Shown: positions 56,269 to 64,000 of the stretch, piece by piece
Layout of the letters: each line of letters starts with the position of its first letter
Numbering within the stretch: position 1 is the first letter of the stretch
DNA from: Planctomycetota bacterium
GTDB taxonomy: Bacteria > Planctomycetota > Planctomycetia > Planctomycetales > Planctomycetaceae
Direction of reading: 5' to 3'
NCBI GenBank assembly: GCA_023417655.1
Contig: JAEZFD010000046.1
Span: forward strand, 10,022 to 74,021
Length of the DNA: 64,000 nucleotides
Notes under the pieces: generated by a model
What the model was told of the DNA's origin: nothing
The model's database searches: none
What the model saw: the letters and a program-made list of their open reading frames with translations, nothing else
Translations under genes and position numbers: made by a program

Positions 56269-57420
56269 ATGACGCAGGTCTTCCTCCCCGGTTCCACAAT
56301 CGGAATTCTTGGCAGCGGTCAGTTGGGAAGGATGCTGGCCGTCGCGGCACGGCAGTTTGGGTACGGGGTTCAAGTCTATTCTCCTGACCAGAATTCACCC
56401 GCCGGGCAGATCGCCGACCGGGAATGGGCCGCACAATACGACGACGTCGATCGCCTAAAAGATTTCGTCCGCCGGGTGGATGTCGTGACGCTGGAGTTCG
56501 AAAACGTCCCCGTCGACACTTTGAATGTTCTGGAGCAGTTTGTTCCGGTTCGGCCGGGGCCACAGGTGCTGGGATCCGCTCAGAATCGCCTTCTGGAAAA
56601 GCGGGCGATGCGACGTTTCGGTCTGCCGACCGCTGATTTTCTGGAGATCAATTCCCTGAGGGATCTGACGACGGGATTGGAACAGTTCGGTCAGACTGGA
56701 ATTCTCAAGACGGCCAGCTGGGGCTATGACGGCAAAGGGCAGAAGTTCATTCGACCGGGTGATTCGCTGGAAACCATCTGGGCCGATTTCGCCGGGCAGC
56801 CTGCGATTCTGGAATCCGTTGTCGACTTCCAGTGTGAACTCTCTGTAATTGCCGCCCGAAATCCGCAGGGGGAGATCGCCTGCTATGAGCCGATTCTGAA
56901 TCAGCATCATCGACACATTCTCGATGTCTCGATTTCGCCGGGGCCGGAGTTCTCGCAGGAGACGATTCAGCGTGCGTGTGAAATTGCCCGGACCATCGTG
57001 GAATCACTCGACTCGATCGGTGTTCTCTGCGTCGAGCTGTTTCTCACTCACGACGGCGAACTGCTGGTGAATGAGATCGCTCCGCGAACGCATAACTCGG
57101 GGCACTTGACCTTGGATGCTCATGAGACCTCGCAGTTTGAGCAGCAGCTGCGAGCGGTCTGCGGGCTTCCTCTCGGATCGACAAAACAACGTCAACCGGC
57201 GGCAATGGCGAATCTTCTGGGCGATCTCTGGAAGGGCGACACTGCGCCGGACTGGGCCGCCGCGATGGAAGTTGCTGGCGCCCATCTCCATCTCTATGGA
57301 AAACCACAGGCCCGCGCCGGCCGCAAAATGGGACACTTGACTTGCCTCGCAGAATCGGGACGTGAGGCCGAGCAGCAGGTTCGAGCCATTCGAGCCCGGA
57401 TGGATGCTAATCGCGAATAA
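56269..57420 (+). CDS. purK: N5-carboxyaminoimidazole ribonucleotide synthase
   Basis: 383 residues from ATG at 56269; upstream in-frame residues are not PurK-like. N-terminal GILGSGQLGRMLAVAARQFGY, then an ATP-grasp domain with GILKTASWGYDGKGQ, CELSVIAARN and the metal-binding VLCVELFLTHDGELLVNEIAPRTHNSGH. It makes N5-CAIR from AIR, bicarbonate and ATP; PurE uses the product next. Ends before a bidirectional terminator. Confidence 0.96.
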   Translation: MTQVFLPGSTIGILGSGQLGRMLAVAARQFGYGVQVYSPDQNSPAGQIADREWAAQYDDVDRLKDFVRRVDVVTLEFENVPVDTLNVLEQFVPVRPGPQVLGSAQNRLLEKRAMRRFGLPTADFLEINSLRDLTTGLEQFGQTGILKTASWGYDGKGQKFIRPGDSLETIWADFAGQPAILESVVDFQCELSVIAARNPQGEIACYEPILNQHHRHILDVSISPGPEFSQETIQRACEIARTIVESLDSIGVLCVELFLTHDGELLVNEIAPRTHNSGHLTLDAHETSQFEQQLRAVCGLPLGSTKQRQPAAMANLLGDLWKGDTAPDWAAAMEVAGAHLHLYGKPQARAGRKMGHLTCLAESGREAEQQVRAIRARMDANRE

Positions 57421-57450
57421 GCCGGATCTTTCCGGTCGTGAAGAAACGAA

Positions 57451-57486
57451 AAAGCGGCGTCTCCCTTTTCAGAGAGACGCCGCTTT
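57451..57486. terminator. Bidirectional terminator between purK and the cupredoxin-like gene
   Basis: AAAGCGGCGTCTC (57451-57463) pairs perfectly with GAGACGCCGCTTT (57474-57486). T-rich on both 3' sides (A-rich 57444-57453 gives T's on the minus strand). Confidence 0.88.
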
Positions 57487-57548
57487 CGATTTTGATGCCG
57501 CCATGTTTCAGGAGAACTCGGATGTGCCGGGTCTCCGTGAAAATCGGC

Positions 57549-58304
57549 CTACTTATTGAAAGCCTTTGGCTCAACTTTCACAGGCTTCACGGTCGTGGTT
57601 TCACCTGCTTTGACCTTCACAGACAGCTTGCGGTCGATGTATCCGACGTCTTCGTGCCAGACGCGGAATTCGTGTTCACCTTCTGGCAGGTTCTCAATCT
57701 TGAAGCGACCCTGCTTGTCGGTCACGGCAGCATAAGGGTGATCGACGACGACCCACCAGGCGACCATCCATGGATGGATATCGCACTGCACCTTCATCGG
57801 CAGCACTTCCGGAGCGGTCAGCGTGACCGGAGTCCCTTTGCGGTCGTTCGGGAGAACCATGAAGTTCTCGGCCTTGTTCGATCCGACTGGGTTGGTGTGC
57901 ACGTTGTGTGACACATCGTCATCTGACTTGCAGATCACAGTCTGGTCGGTGCGAACGACCAGCATGTGAGGTAGGAACCGGCAGTTCTTCTGGTCGAAAA
58001 TGACCTCTTTCGTTCCACTGGATTTGAGGTCTGGATGGATGTTCGCCGGAGCTTTGCGGAGGAAGACAACAACGTTGGCTACTCCCTTGCTTTCCGGATC
58101 GAACGCGCGGGCGTCGTTTGGAATGTCGGCCACGGCACAGGTGGCTGCATCCTTCACGGAAGCGTCACCCTTCTTGACGAGCGGAGCCACGACAGGCACG
58201 TCGCCATCAATAATGACCTGACCTTCTACAGAACCGTATCCCGCAGCCCAGATTTGTCCGGTCAGGGCCAGCACGACGGCAGCTGCCCATGCTAAACGTA
58301 CCAT
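57549..58304 (-). CDS. Exported cupredoxin-like protein with carboxypeptidase-regulatory-like domain
   Basis: 251 residues, Sec signal to about AAG (1-22), GGAGA eight bases upstream. The middle contains a cupredoxin-type metal site: SHNVH (H133/H136), CDIHPWM (C174, H177, M180), the His-Cys-His-Met set of type 1 blue copper proteins. The C-terminal part (VTDKQGRFKIENLPEGEHEFRVWHEDVGY) is a carboxypeptidase-regulatory-like beta sandwich. A mature Cys pair (C56, C108) may form a disulfide. Probably a periplasmic copper or electron-transfer protein; a redox partner is not visible. Confidence 0.83.
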   Translation of the reverse strand: MVRLAWAAAVVLALTGQIWAAGYGSVEGQVIIDGDVPVVAPLVKKGDASVKDAATCAVADIPNDARAFDPESKGVANVVVFLRKAPANIHPDLKSSGTKEVIFDQKNCRFLPHMLVVRTDQTVICKSDDDVSHNVHTNPVGSNKAENFMVLPNDRKGTPVTLTAPEVLPMKVQCDIHPWMVAWWVVVDHPYAAVTDKQGRFKIENLPEGEHEFRVWHEDVGYIDRKLSVKVKAGETTTVKPVKVEPKAFNK

Positions 58305-58518
58305 CGAAGAATCTCCAAATGCAGGAATTCGTGTTGATCCAACCCCGTTTGGTCCGGGTTGGTATCGCTCAGATTTCGCAGGCGCAATCCGAACTGTTTC
58401 TCGGTGAGATCAATCATCGTAAGCAATGTCGCGACCTGCCGCGACCATAGCATCAGCAATTTTTCACGTATTCAAGCCGATTCCAACGTCTGGCGATTCC
58501 CTCATCCGAAAAGAATTC

Positions 58519-59355
58519 TCACTTTACCTGATCGGGAGTATTGATCTGCGCGGAGACCGCTTCCAGTTGTTTCGTCAGTTCCTGAAGTCGGGCTTCCAGG
58601 TGCTCGACCTGACTCTCAAGAGATCGCACCTTCAGCTTCAACTGCAGGAGGTCATCAATTTCGAGGACAGTTGAATTCACGACCACGCCCGGCCCCAGGG
58701 CCGTCATCGAGCCGGGAGCAAATCCCAACTCCTTCAACTTCCGCATGGCGGCCGGTGAAAGCGATCGGGGATTCGCTGATTCAAGAGACTCCGGGATCTC
58801 CATTGGAGTGATGGAGAAATTCAGTGTTTCAGTCTGCCGGAGAAGAGTGACTGCGTGCGCTGCCTTTGGATCCGAATTGACAATCCCGATCACGTCACTG
58901 GATTTGGCAACATCTTTCTGATCCACTGACAGGAGCACATCGCCTGTCTTCACGCCGGCGTATTCCGCGGGCGAATCTTTCACCACTTCCAGAACCAAAA
59001 GTCCTTGTGTCGGCGGAAGCTGGTACGTCGTCCGTTGCTGGTCCGTCAGGGATGTCAAACGGACACCCAGGCAGAAGCGATGAGGCGACGACAGTTCGTC
59101 GGAGCGATGACCGTCTCGATCAGAAAGATTCTGCAGGACGCTGAAGAGTGGGTAACGCTTTCCCGACGGTTCAATCAGGAACAGTTCTGAAGGACCCGGT
59201 GGCTGCACTTCCGCTGGATTTGCAGATGCCGAAGGGGGGACTGCCGCAACCGGAGGGAGCTGGTCCTGGGAAAACAGCAACGAGAGAGGTGTCAGGCACA
59301 GGCACGACCACAGCGCTGACGTTTTCCATGTGATCATGATTTTTGACTCCCGCAT
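58519..59355 (-). CDS. Secreted PDZ-domain protein with C-terminal coiled coil
   Basis: 278 residues from the ATG at 59355 (AGGG five bases upstream). Signal-like hydrophobic start, then a PDZ domain at about 95-180 (LGVRLTSLTDQQRTT, GLLVLEVVKDSPAEYAGVKTGDVLLSVDQKDV). The end is a coiled coil (LKVRSLESQVEHLEARLQELTKQLEAV). No protease triad, so it is a binding adapter. It is the third gene after the sigma/anti-sigma pair on the same strand, about 257 bases away and separated by a repeat element. Confidence 0.8.
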   Translation of the reverse strand: MRESKIMITWKTSALWSCLCLTPLSLLFSQDQLPPVAAVPPSASANPAEVQPPGPSELFLIEPSGKRYPLFSVLQNLSDRDGHRSDELSSPHRFCLGVRLTSLTDQQRTTYQLPPTQGLLVLEVVKDSPAEYAGVKTGDVLLSVDQKDVAKSSDVIGIVNSDPKAAHAVTLLRQTETLNFSITPMEIPESLESANPRSLSPAAMRKLKELGFAPGSMTALGPGVVVNSTVLEIDDLLQLKLKVRSLESQVEHLEARLQELTKQLEAVSAQINTPDQVK

Positions 59356-59506
59356 CACGCCCTGTGAACACCATCCCTTTGCCCCGACTCCGCCGGAGCG
59401 ACAGATTTTCTGACCCGCGTGTGAGTCGCAGCCAGTTACTTTGAAGACTGAAGTTCAAATCGGGGCAGCACGGCTCTCGAGCGCAGGACGACTTCACTGC
59501 TGATAG

Positions 59507-59608
59507 AGACCGTTTTGCCTTTTGATCTGCCCATTCTTGCCACGCGGATTGAGTCTTTCATCAATCGAGACGCGCGCTGGACGGGCAGATGGTAGAGCAA
59601 ACTGCTCT
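59507..59608 (+). repeat. Intergenic hairpin repeat, full copy (102 bp)
   Basis: Begins AGACCGTTTTGCC, then TTTGATCTGCCC, CCACGCGG, and ends GGGCAGAT..GTAGAGCAAACTGCTCT. The right end is identical over the final 15 bases with the copy at 22762. GATCTGCCC and GGGCAGATG pair internally. It ends five bases from the anti-sigma gene's stop. Confidence 0.75.
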
Positions 59609-59612
59609 TGAA

Positions 59613-60362
59613 TTATTGAATCGATGGCCGGACCCGCACGGTCTCGACTGGAACCAGAATTTCCCGTCCGTCGTCGAGGCGAGCCCGATACCAGTGATGA
59701 TTTCGATCGAGGATGTAACCTTCCGACTCGAGTGTCCGCTGGACGTCTTCGGGAATATTGGTCAGCTTTCCATTCCGTTGCAGGGCTTTCCACTGTTCAG
59801 GTGAATAAACGGGAACCTGGACCGGTTCGGAGGCGTTCGAATGCCCACCGAGGTTCACGTTCATGACCGGGACGGGTGCTCCGCCAGTGGAACCACCGAC
59901 GCGAGGGCCGGACGATCCTTCCTGAGATCGTGGACTTTGAGCAATGATCGGAGCCGAGTTGCCAGAATTCGAGACCATTTCGACCGGGGTTGAAGTTCCG
60001 GTGGGATTGGCCTGAGCCTGCATCGGCAGGTTGGGCGCCTGATCCCGCAGCCAGAAGTGACCCCCAACTCCAACGATTGCTCCTACCATCAGTGAAGCGG
60101 CAACCGACATCCACGGCTGGATCTGCCGCCGCCCCACAGCGGGACTCTTCGCAGGAAGTACCTTCGGGATGTCCTGTGTGCGAGGGGGGAGATCAAAGGC
60201 CTTTTCGAGGATCTGATTCTCAACAAACGAGAGAGCCAGAGTCCTCCATTGGTCGAGACTGCGGCGCTCTTCCAGTTTGCGCAGAAACGCGGCGCGTTCC
60301 GCAGGAGAAAGTTCTCCATCCACGCATTTCTGCAGCATGAGTTCGTCGTTTCTTTCGTTCAT
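59613..60362 (-). CDS. Membrane anti-sigma factor-like protein
   Basis: 249 residues. The N-terminal 60 residues (LMLQKCVDGELSPAERAAFLRKLEE) resemble the anti-sigma domain that binds ECF sigma factors; the single Cys there and lack of the HxxxCxxC pair means it is not a classical zinc one. A hydrophobic helix lies at about 84-104, then a long Pro/Gly/Ser-rich stretch outside the membrane. ATG at 60362 is six bases after the sigma gene's stop, so the two are translated as a pair. Confidence 0.78.
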   Translation of the reverse strand: MNERNDELMLQKCVDGELSPAERAAFLRKLEERRSLDQWRTLALSFVENQILEKAFDLPPRTQDIPKVLPAKSPAVGRRQIQPWMSVAASLMVGAIVGVGGHFWLRDQAPNLPMQAQANPTGTSTPVEMVSNSGNSAPIIAQSPRSQEGSSGPRVGGSTGGAPVPVMNVNLGGHSNASEPVQVPVYSPEQWKALQRNGKLTNIPEDVQRTLESEGYILDRNHHWYRARLDDGREILVPVETVRVRPSIQ

Positions 60363-60368
60363 GTCTGG

Positions 60369-60938
60369 TTACCCCTCCACTTCGACGTTTGCCTGCTGAA
60401 GGAGCTGTCGCAGGCGTTTCTTCGCCTTGAGCAAACGATGTTCAATGGTATGGACGGTGACGCCCAGTCGATCCGCCAATTGTTGATAGGTCCAGTTTTC
60501 TGAGTATTTCAGCATCAGAATGTCACGATCGGTTTCACTGAGCTGATCCAGACACCCCCGCACGGCACGCTGATGTTCCTGTCCCTGAACCCAGGCGAGG
60601 GGATCTGCCTGATGGCGATCAGAGACGACGGAAAGCGCCTCGTCGGTCCCTTTCACATATTTGCGGTACCGACCCATCTTGCGGCGATACAAAAACGATT
60701 GCTTTACCGCCACCCGATAGAGCCATGCTCCCAGCCGATTAATGTCGGCAGGGCGGATTTCCGGACGGCTGATTGCCACCCCGATTTCCTGCATCAGGTC
60801 ATCAACGACATCCCGATCCCCTACGCGATTGAAGAGCACTTTTCTGAGCCAGGGCTCGTGCTGCTTCAACCCCGTTAACCATTCGTCGGTCTGCAGGGTT
60901 TCTGGCATGAGTCGAATTGTGGGGGCAATCGCAGCCAT
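60369..60938 (-). CDS. ECF-type (sigma-70 family) RNA polymerase sigma factor
   Basis: 189 residues with region 2 (DLMQEIGVAISRP, RLGAWLYRVAVKQSFLYRRKMGRYRK) and region 4 (DRDILMLKYSENWTYQQLADRLGVTVHTIEHRLLKAKKRL). It binds core polymerase and promoters of a small regulon. The neighbouring membrane protein probably holds it inactive until a signal arrives. An alternative ATG at 60908 would shorten it by ten residues. Confidence 0.88.
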   Translation of the reverse strand: MAAIAPTIRLMPETLQTDEWLTGLKQHEPWLRKVLFNRVGDRDVVDDLMQEIGVAISRPEIRPADINRLGAWLYRVAVKQSFLYRRKMGRYRKYVKGTDEALSVVSDRHQADPLAWVQGQEHQRAVRGCLDQLSETDRDILMLKYSENWTYQQLADRLGVTVHTIEHRLLKAKKRLRQLLQQANVEVEG

Positions 60939-61310
60939 GTCTCGGGAGAGTTGCCGCTGTTCGCGACGTCCGGCTGCTGATTTTCGATTTTGAATGAAAA
61001 TATTGAAAAGTCAGGGAATCTCCACCTCGATGGAGTCTCCAACCAATCAACGCAGATGCTCTCTTTTACTCAATTGCTGATCACCCGGACAGTATTCAGC
61101 CCCGATTCGCCCGGGAACCAGTGAAAAAAGTCGTCGCAAGAGTCTGGGTTGCGGACTTCTCCAGGCCGTCGGTCCCGGCGAGGTCGCGTTCTCCCTCGGC
61201 TGCCCGCTGCGGATCAGTGACTCGCCCGAGGCCATTTGAGCGGATATCATGCACCGCTTTTCCCGAATTGAGAGAATTGGGCTCATCCGCCCCCGAGAAT
61301 TGGAATTGTC
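60939..61310. other. Divergent sigma factor / rlmI region
   Basis: About 370 bases with no supported gene. It should contain the sigma gene's (possibly autoregulated) promoter and that of the rRNA methylase. No clear sigma-specific pair of boxes could be chosen. Confidence 0.4.
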
Positions 61311-62516
61311 ATGCCTGCTTTGCCGCCTGCCGTGGTGACTTTGAAGCCGCGCCGCGCGCTCCCGTTTTTCAGCCAGCACCCCTGGGTTTTCGCAGGTGCA
61401 GTTCGGTCCGTTTCGGGAATGCCCCAGACGGGCGATCCGGTGGTCGTCCGTTCGCATGAAGGGAAATTCATCGCTCAGGGACTTTTCCACTCGTCCAGCA
61501 ACATTCAGGTGCGGTTGTATACGTGGAACCAGGAAAGCGTCATGGATGACGATTTCTGGCGGGACCGCGTCACCGAAGCGGTCCGCTTCCGCCTGAAGCG
61601 ATACGCCGGAACGCCCACAGAGAAGGCCTGCCGTCTGATTTTCAGCGAAGGTGACTTTCTCTCTGGCCTGACCGTCGATCGGGTAGATGACTGGCTGGTC
61701 GTCCAGTGGACCAGTGCCGCGCTTCACCTGCGTCAGGAAGTCATTATCAAGACGCTGCAGGAACTCTTGTCACCTCGTGGGATCTGGCTGCGAACGGAAC
61801 GCGGAATCAAGGAGCTCGAGAACCTTGAAGTTGAGGACGGCCTCCTCGTTGGAGACAGGCCCCCGGCGTCATTGGAGATCTCGGAGAACGGTCAACGGTT
61901 TCAGGTTGACCTGCAATCCGGACAGAAGACAGGCTTCTATTTCGATCAGCGAGAGAACCGTGCATTGCTGGCAAACTATTGCCGCGGTGGACGCGTACTC
62001 GACATGTACTGCTATTCCGGCGGATTCGCACTGGCTGCGGCGACGCTCGGTCAGAGCACGGATGTGACCGCAGTTGACTCATCGCAGCCGGCAATCGACC
62101 TTGCCGCAAAGAACGCGAGCCTCAACGGCGTTGCGGACCGTATCAAGTTTGAATGTGATGACGCCGTCAGCTTTCTCGAAGCGCAGCTTGAGAAGGGCGA
62201 ACGATATGACGTCATCATTCTCGATCCGCCGAAGTTCGCTCGATCACGGAGTGGTGTTGAACGAGCATCGAAGGCTTACGTTCGCATCAATACACTCGCG
62301 ATGCAGTTGTTGAATGACGACGGGATTCTGATCACTTGCAGCTGTTCCGGACACGTCTCCCGTGAAGACTTTGAGCAGATGGTCGCTCAATCGAGTCTGC
62401 ATGCTGGACGCAGGGTCCAGATTCTTGAAGAGCGAGGACAGGCCCCCGATCATCCGGTTTCGGCCTACTGCCTTGAGACCTCTTATCTCAAGTGCTTTGT
62501 CTGTCGAGTGGAGTAA
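61311..62516 (+). CDS. rlmI: RlmI-like rRNA (cytosine-C5) methyltransferase
   Basis: 401 residues. N-terminal PUA domain (FSQHPWVFAGAVRSVSG, GDPVVVRSHEGKFIAQG), then SAM-dependent methyltransferase domain: LLANYCRGGRVLDMYCYSGGFAL, DVTAVDSSQPAIDLAAKNA and the catalytic YDVIILDPPKFARSRSGVERASKAY. A cysteine in CSCSGHVSREDF is the likely nucleophile. Homologues methylate a cytosine of 23S rRNA. It is monocistronic, with a hairpin downstream. Confidence 0.9.
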   Translation: MPALPPAVVTLKPRRALPFFSQHPWVFAGAVRSVSGMPQTGDPVVVRSHEGKFIAQGLFHSSSNIQVRLYTWNQESVMDDDFWRDRVTEAVRFRLKRYAGTPTEKACRLIFSEGDFLSGLTVDRVDDWLVVQWTSAALHLRQEVIIKTLQELLSPRGIWLRTERGIKELENLEVEDGLLVGDRPPASLEISENGQRFQVDLQSGQKTGFYFDQRENRALLANYCRGGRVLDMYCYSGGFALAAATLGQSTDVTAVDSSQPAIDLAAKNASLNGVADRIKFECDDAVSFLEAQLEKGERYDVIILDPPKFARSRSGVERASKAYVRINTLAMQLLNDDGILITCSCSGHVSREDFEQMVAQSSLHAGRRVQILEERGQAPDHPVSAYCLETSYLKCFVCRVE

Positions 62517-62540
62517 GATCGCAGGTAGATTGAATCAGCC

Positions 62541-62570
62541 TGGCAGGGTGCATTGACGGGCACCCTGCCA
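62541..62570 (+). terminator. Hairpin after rlmI (convergent)
   Basis: TGGCAGGGTGC (62541-62551) pairs perfectly with GCACCCTGCCA (62560-62570), 8-base loop. No T-run follows, so it is a terminator by position only. Confidence 0.5.
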
Positions 62571-62631
62571 ACTGAGAATTCAAGGTTCCGCGGCCTCGGA
62601 TGATGAGGAGCGGACGATCAAGGTCGGGCGA

Positions 62632-63633
62632 TCAAGGAGTGGGAAGCGGTCGGAGCGCATCGCGCCGCCCCTGAGGCAGATCGATGGTCAAGGCTGCGAT
62701 GCCTTCGCTATCGAGAACGAGTGTCCTGACTACGCGCGATTGCGACGGTGTCCCTTCCAAGAGAGTCGCCGTGACAGTCGCCCGTCCGCTGACGAGTTGG
62801 CCTCCCGCGTTCTTCACAGTGATGCGATATGGGCCGGCGAGACCGCGAGGACAGACATAGAGTTCGTAGGCATCCTTCGCGTCCGGTCCGACGCCATCAT
62901 GCAGGAAGACACCGCCGGTCGAAGTCTGAGGGGACTGAACCGAGCAGACTGAACCTGTGGGTTCTTCCACCTGCAAGTCGAGATCCGCAGCGCCGTTCCA
63001 TTCCACGCGGATCGTCAGATCCCGGCGTTTCGCGAGGGCGAGAGACTCTTCCAGACGCCGGGCGCTGGTCGCATCCCCTTTCTGACGCGCGAGTCGAATT
63101 TCTTCGCGCAGGGCGTTTTCGGCATCGCGGTGCTGTTTCTCATGATCAGCCCCCCAGCTGTTGATCAGCACACCCGTGGCTGCCCATTCGACGGCGTCCG
63201 AGTCTCCTTTCAGATCCCGCGCCAGTTTCAGGCCGAGAACATAGGGCTCAGGGCGTTCCGGCAGAAGCCGCGAAGCTTGACGATAGAGCTTTAATGCCGT
63301 TGCTTTGCGACCTAAGCGGGTCAGATATGCTCCAGAGAACATCATCGACTGGAAGTCGGCTCCGGAAAAATCTGACAGGGAGAGGACAACTCGCTCAACC
63401 TGATCCTTCGGGTACTTCTCGACGTCCATCGCGAGAGCGAGGACTTCGTACATCCACGGCTGGGCCTGACCGTGGCTGAGTGCTGCCTGGAGACAGCCAA
63501 TCACCTGACGGTATTGCTTTTCTTCCTGCAGCTTTGTGACCCAGGAGGCCAGGAGATGCGGTGCAGGGCGATGCTGTGAAAGATACTGATTCCAGATCTC
63601 GGCAGGTTCTCCCTGAGAGAGATCCGGCATCAC
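62632..63633 (-). CDS. TPR-like and DUF2135-like protein, start uncertain (possible frameshift product)
   Basis: 333 residues from GTG at 63633, but the same frame stays open upstream to 63924 with a protein-like sequence (LDALDRSDRTWTHFLTG and LSVSQIAQASG) and no ATG/GTG/TTG start. The visible protein has helical repeats (about 30-200; LKLYRQASRLLPERPEPYVLGLK) and a C-terminal DUF2135-like beta domain (VEWNGAADLDLQVEEPTGS, GPYRITVKNAGG). Known DUF2135-type domains sit at the end of large VWA/alpha-macroglobulin-like membrane proteins. It most likely continues the gene ending at 63900 by a -1 shift on the A9 run. Confidence 0.7.
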   Translation of the reverse strand: MMPDLSQGEPAEIWNQYLSQHRPAPHLLASWVTKLQEEKQYRQVIGCLQAALSHGQAQPWMYEVLALAMDVEKYPKDQVERVVLSLSDFSGADFQSMMFSGAYLTRLGRKATALKLYRQASRLLPERPEPYVLGLKLARDLKGDSDAVEWAATGVLINSWGADHEKQHRDAENALREEIRLARQKGDATSARRLEESLALAKRRDLTIRVEWNGAADLDLQVEEPTGSVCSVQSPQTSTGGVFLHDGVGPDAKDAYELYVCPRGLAGPYRITVKNAGGQLVSGRATVTATLLEGTPSQSRVVRTLVLDSEGIAALTIDLPQGRRDALRPLPTP

Positions 63634-63899
63634 CTCGTTGGGTTCAATGGGGGGCAGAGGGCGTTCGGAAACCAGCCGAGGTCCGCCCTTTGGAGGAGAA
63701 GTCCCACGAGCAGTCCCACGAGAAGGCTCGCCTGATTTGGACGGCGCGGCGTCACCGGCCGGATCAGTTTTAGGGTTGCCTGACGCTTGAGCAATCTGGG
63801 AAACAGACAGGCCAGGCTCCTGCCCAAGCGGCGAAGGAGTCTGGCCTGTGAGAAAATGTGTCCACGTCCGGTCAGACCGGTCGAGAGCGTCAAGAATTA

Positions 63900-64000
63900 C
63901 TAGAGTGGTTTTTTTTTGAGGGATTCAAGGGCCTCAACAGCATTGGAACTGGCTTCTGGCTGTGCCGGGACGCTGAAGAAGCCACCGCCTCCTCCCTGAC
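63900..64000 (-). CDS. C-terminal end of a larger protein running out of the window (partial)
   Basis: The last 32 codons are seen: GGGGGFFSVPAQPEASS, then ALESLKKKPL and TAG at 63900-63902. The three lysines are encoded by nine consecutive A's. A glycine-run followed by FFSVP looks like the flexible linker of an exported or membrane planctomycete protein. The body of the gene lies beyond the window. Downstream on the same strand the -1 frame continues open for about 430 codons (see the entry at 62632). Confidence 0.7.
   Translation of the reverse strand, partial: QGGGGGFFSVPAQPEASSNAVEALESLKKKPL
63909..63917 (-). other. A9 slippery run at a two-frame junction
   Basis: Nine A's on the minus strand (T's on the plus), containing the canonical A-AAA-AAA heptamer with the upstream gene's codons reading AAA AAA AAA. 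A -1 slip (or one extra A during transcription) leads into the long open frame that ends at 62632. Confidence 0.8.

Overview
The window looks like a chromosomal segment of a planctomycete (phylum Planctomycetota, probably Planctomycetaceae-like). The evidence is the pair of planctomycete-hallmark secreted proteins (a DUF1501 protein next to a PSCyt1/PSCyt2/PSD1 cytochrome-domain protein), a short sigma factor with a membrane anti-sigma partner, a membrane-anchored Ser/Thr kinase and PP2C phosphatase, a Tat-exported Gfo/Idh/MocA oxidoreductase, and a moderately GC-rich genome with scattered small operons. No tRNA, rRNA, CRISPR array, transposase or phage gene was found.

Layout. 0.1-7.5 kb: enolase-superfamily enzyme, Tat-secreted oxidoreductase, DUF493 protein, orphan sulfate-binding lipoprotein, type-B L31, then prfA-prmC (release factor 1 and its methylase). 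7.7-15 kb: murA, an ATP-grasp protein, a membrane PP2C phosphatase, aconitase. 15.2-22.7 kb: a metal ABC permease fused to a DtxR-type C-terminus, proC, a secreted unknown, sufE-sufS, an alpha/beta hydrolase, DoxX, a zinc-ribbon membrane protein. 23-28.6 kb: APC permease, a planctomycete unknown, ribosomal protein S1 with six S1 domains and a strong terminator.

28.6-32.5 kb is the one accessory-looking stretch. It is visibly more AT-rich and holds a lone DUF4062 (TIR-like) protein with a long helical C-terminus, next to a SAM methyltransferase cut off after about 70 residues, then a GT4 glycosyltransferase and a long gene-free gap. 32.6-38 kb: lysophospholipid acyltransferase-like protein and a minus-strand signalling block (membrane protein, Ser/Thr kinase, FHA-like protein, membrane coiled-coil protein). 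38.5-44.7 kb: thioredoxin-fold secreted protein, CDF metal exporter, ArnT/PMT-like membrane glycosyltransferase converging with and overlapping a BatA/VWA protein. 45-46.6 kb: rplM-rpsI-rpmA. 46.7-51.8 kb: secreted unknown, DUF1501 and PSCyt1/PSD1 pair. 52-57.4 kb: VOC, YicC, secG with a very long repetitive tail, tpiA, purE-purK. 57.5-64 kb: cupredoxin-like protein, PDZ protein plus anti-sigma and sigma factor, RlmI-like rRNA methylase, and a TPR-like/DUF2135-like protein joined to the end of an upstream gene at an A9 run.

The most interesting observations are: (1) the DUF4062 gene beside a truncated methyltransferase, a possible mobile defence-type insertion; (2) a canonical A-AAA-AAA slippery site within nine A's where a -1 shift would fuse two minus-strand reading frames at 63.9 kb; (3) three copies of a previously unannotated hairpin-forming intergenic repeat (two of 102 bp and one of 51 bp) with shared terminal inverted repeats. 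Coordinates of starts were adjusted where a ribosome-binding site or family length made one start clearly better. All family assignments are from recognition of motifs, not database searches.
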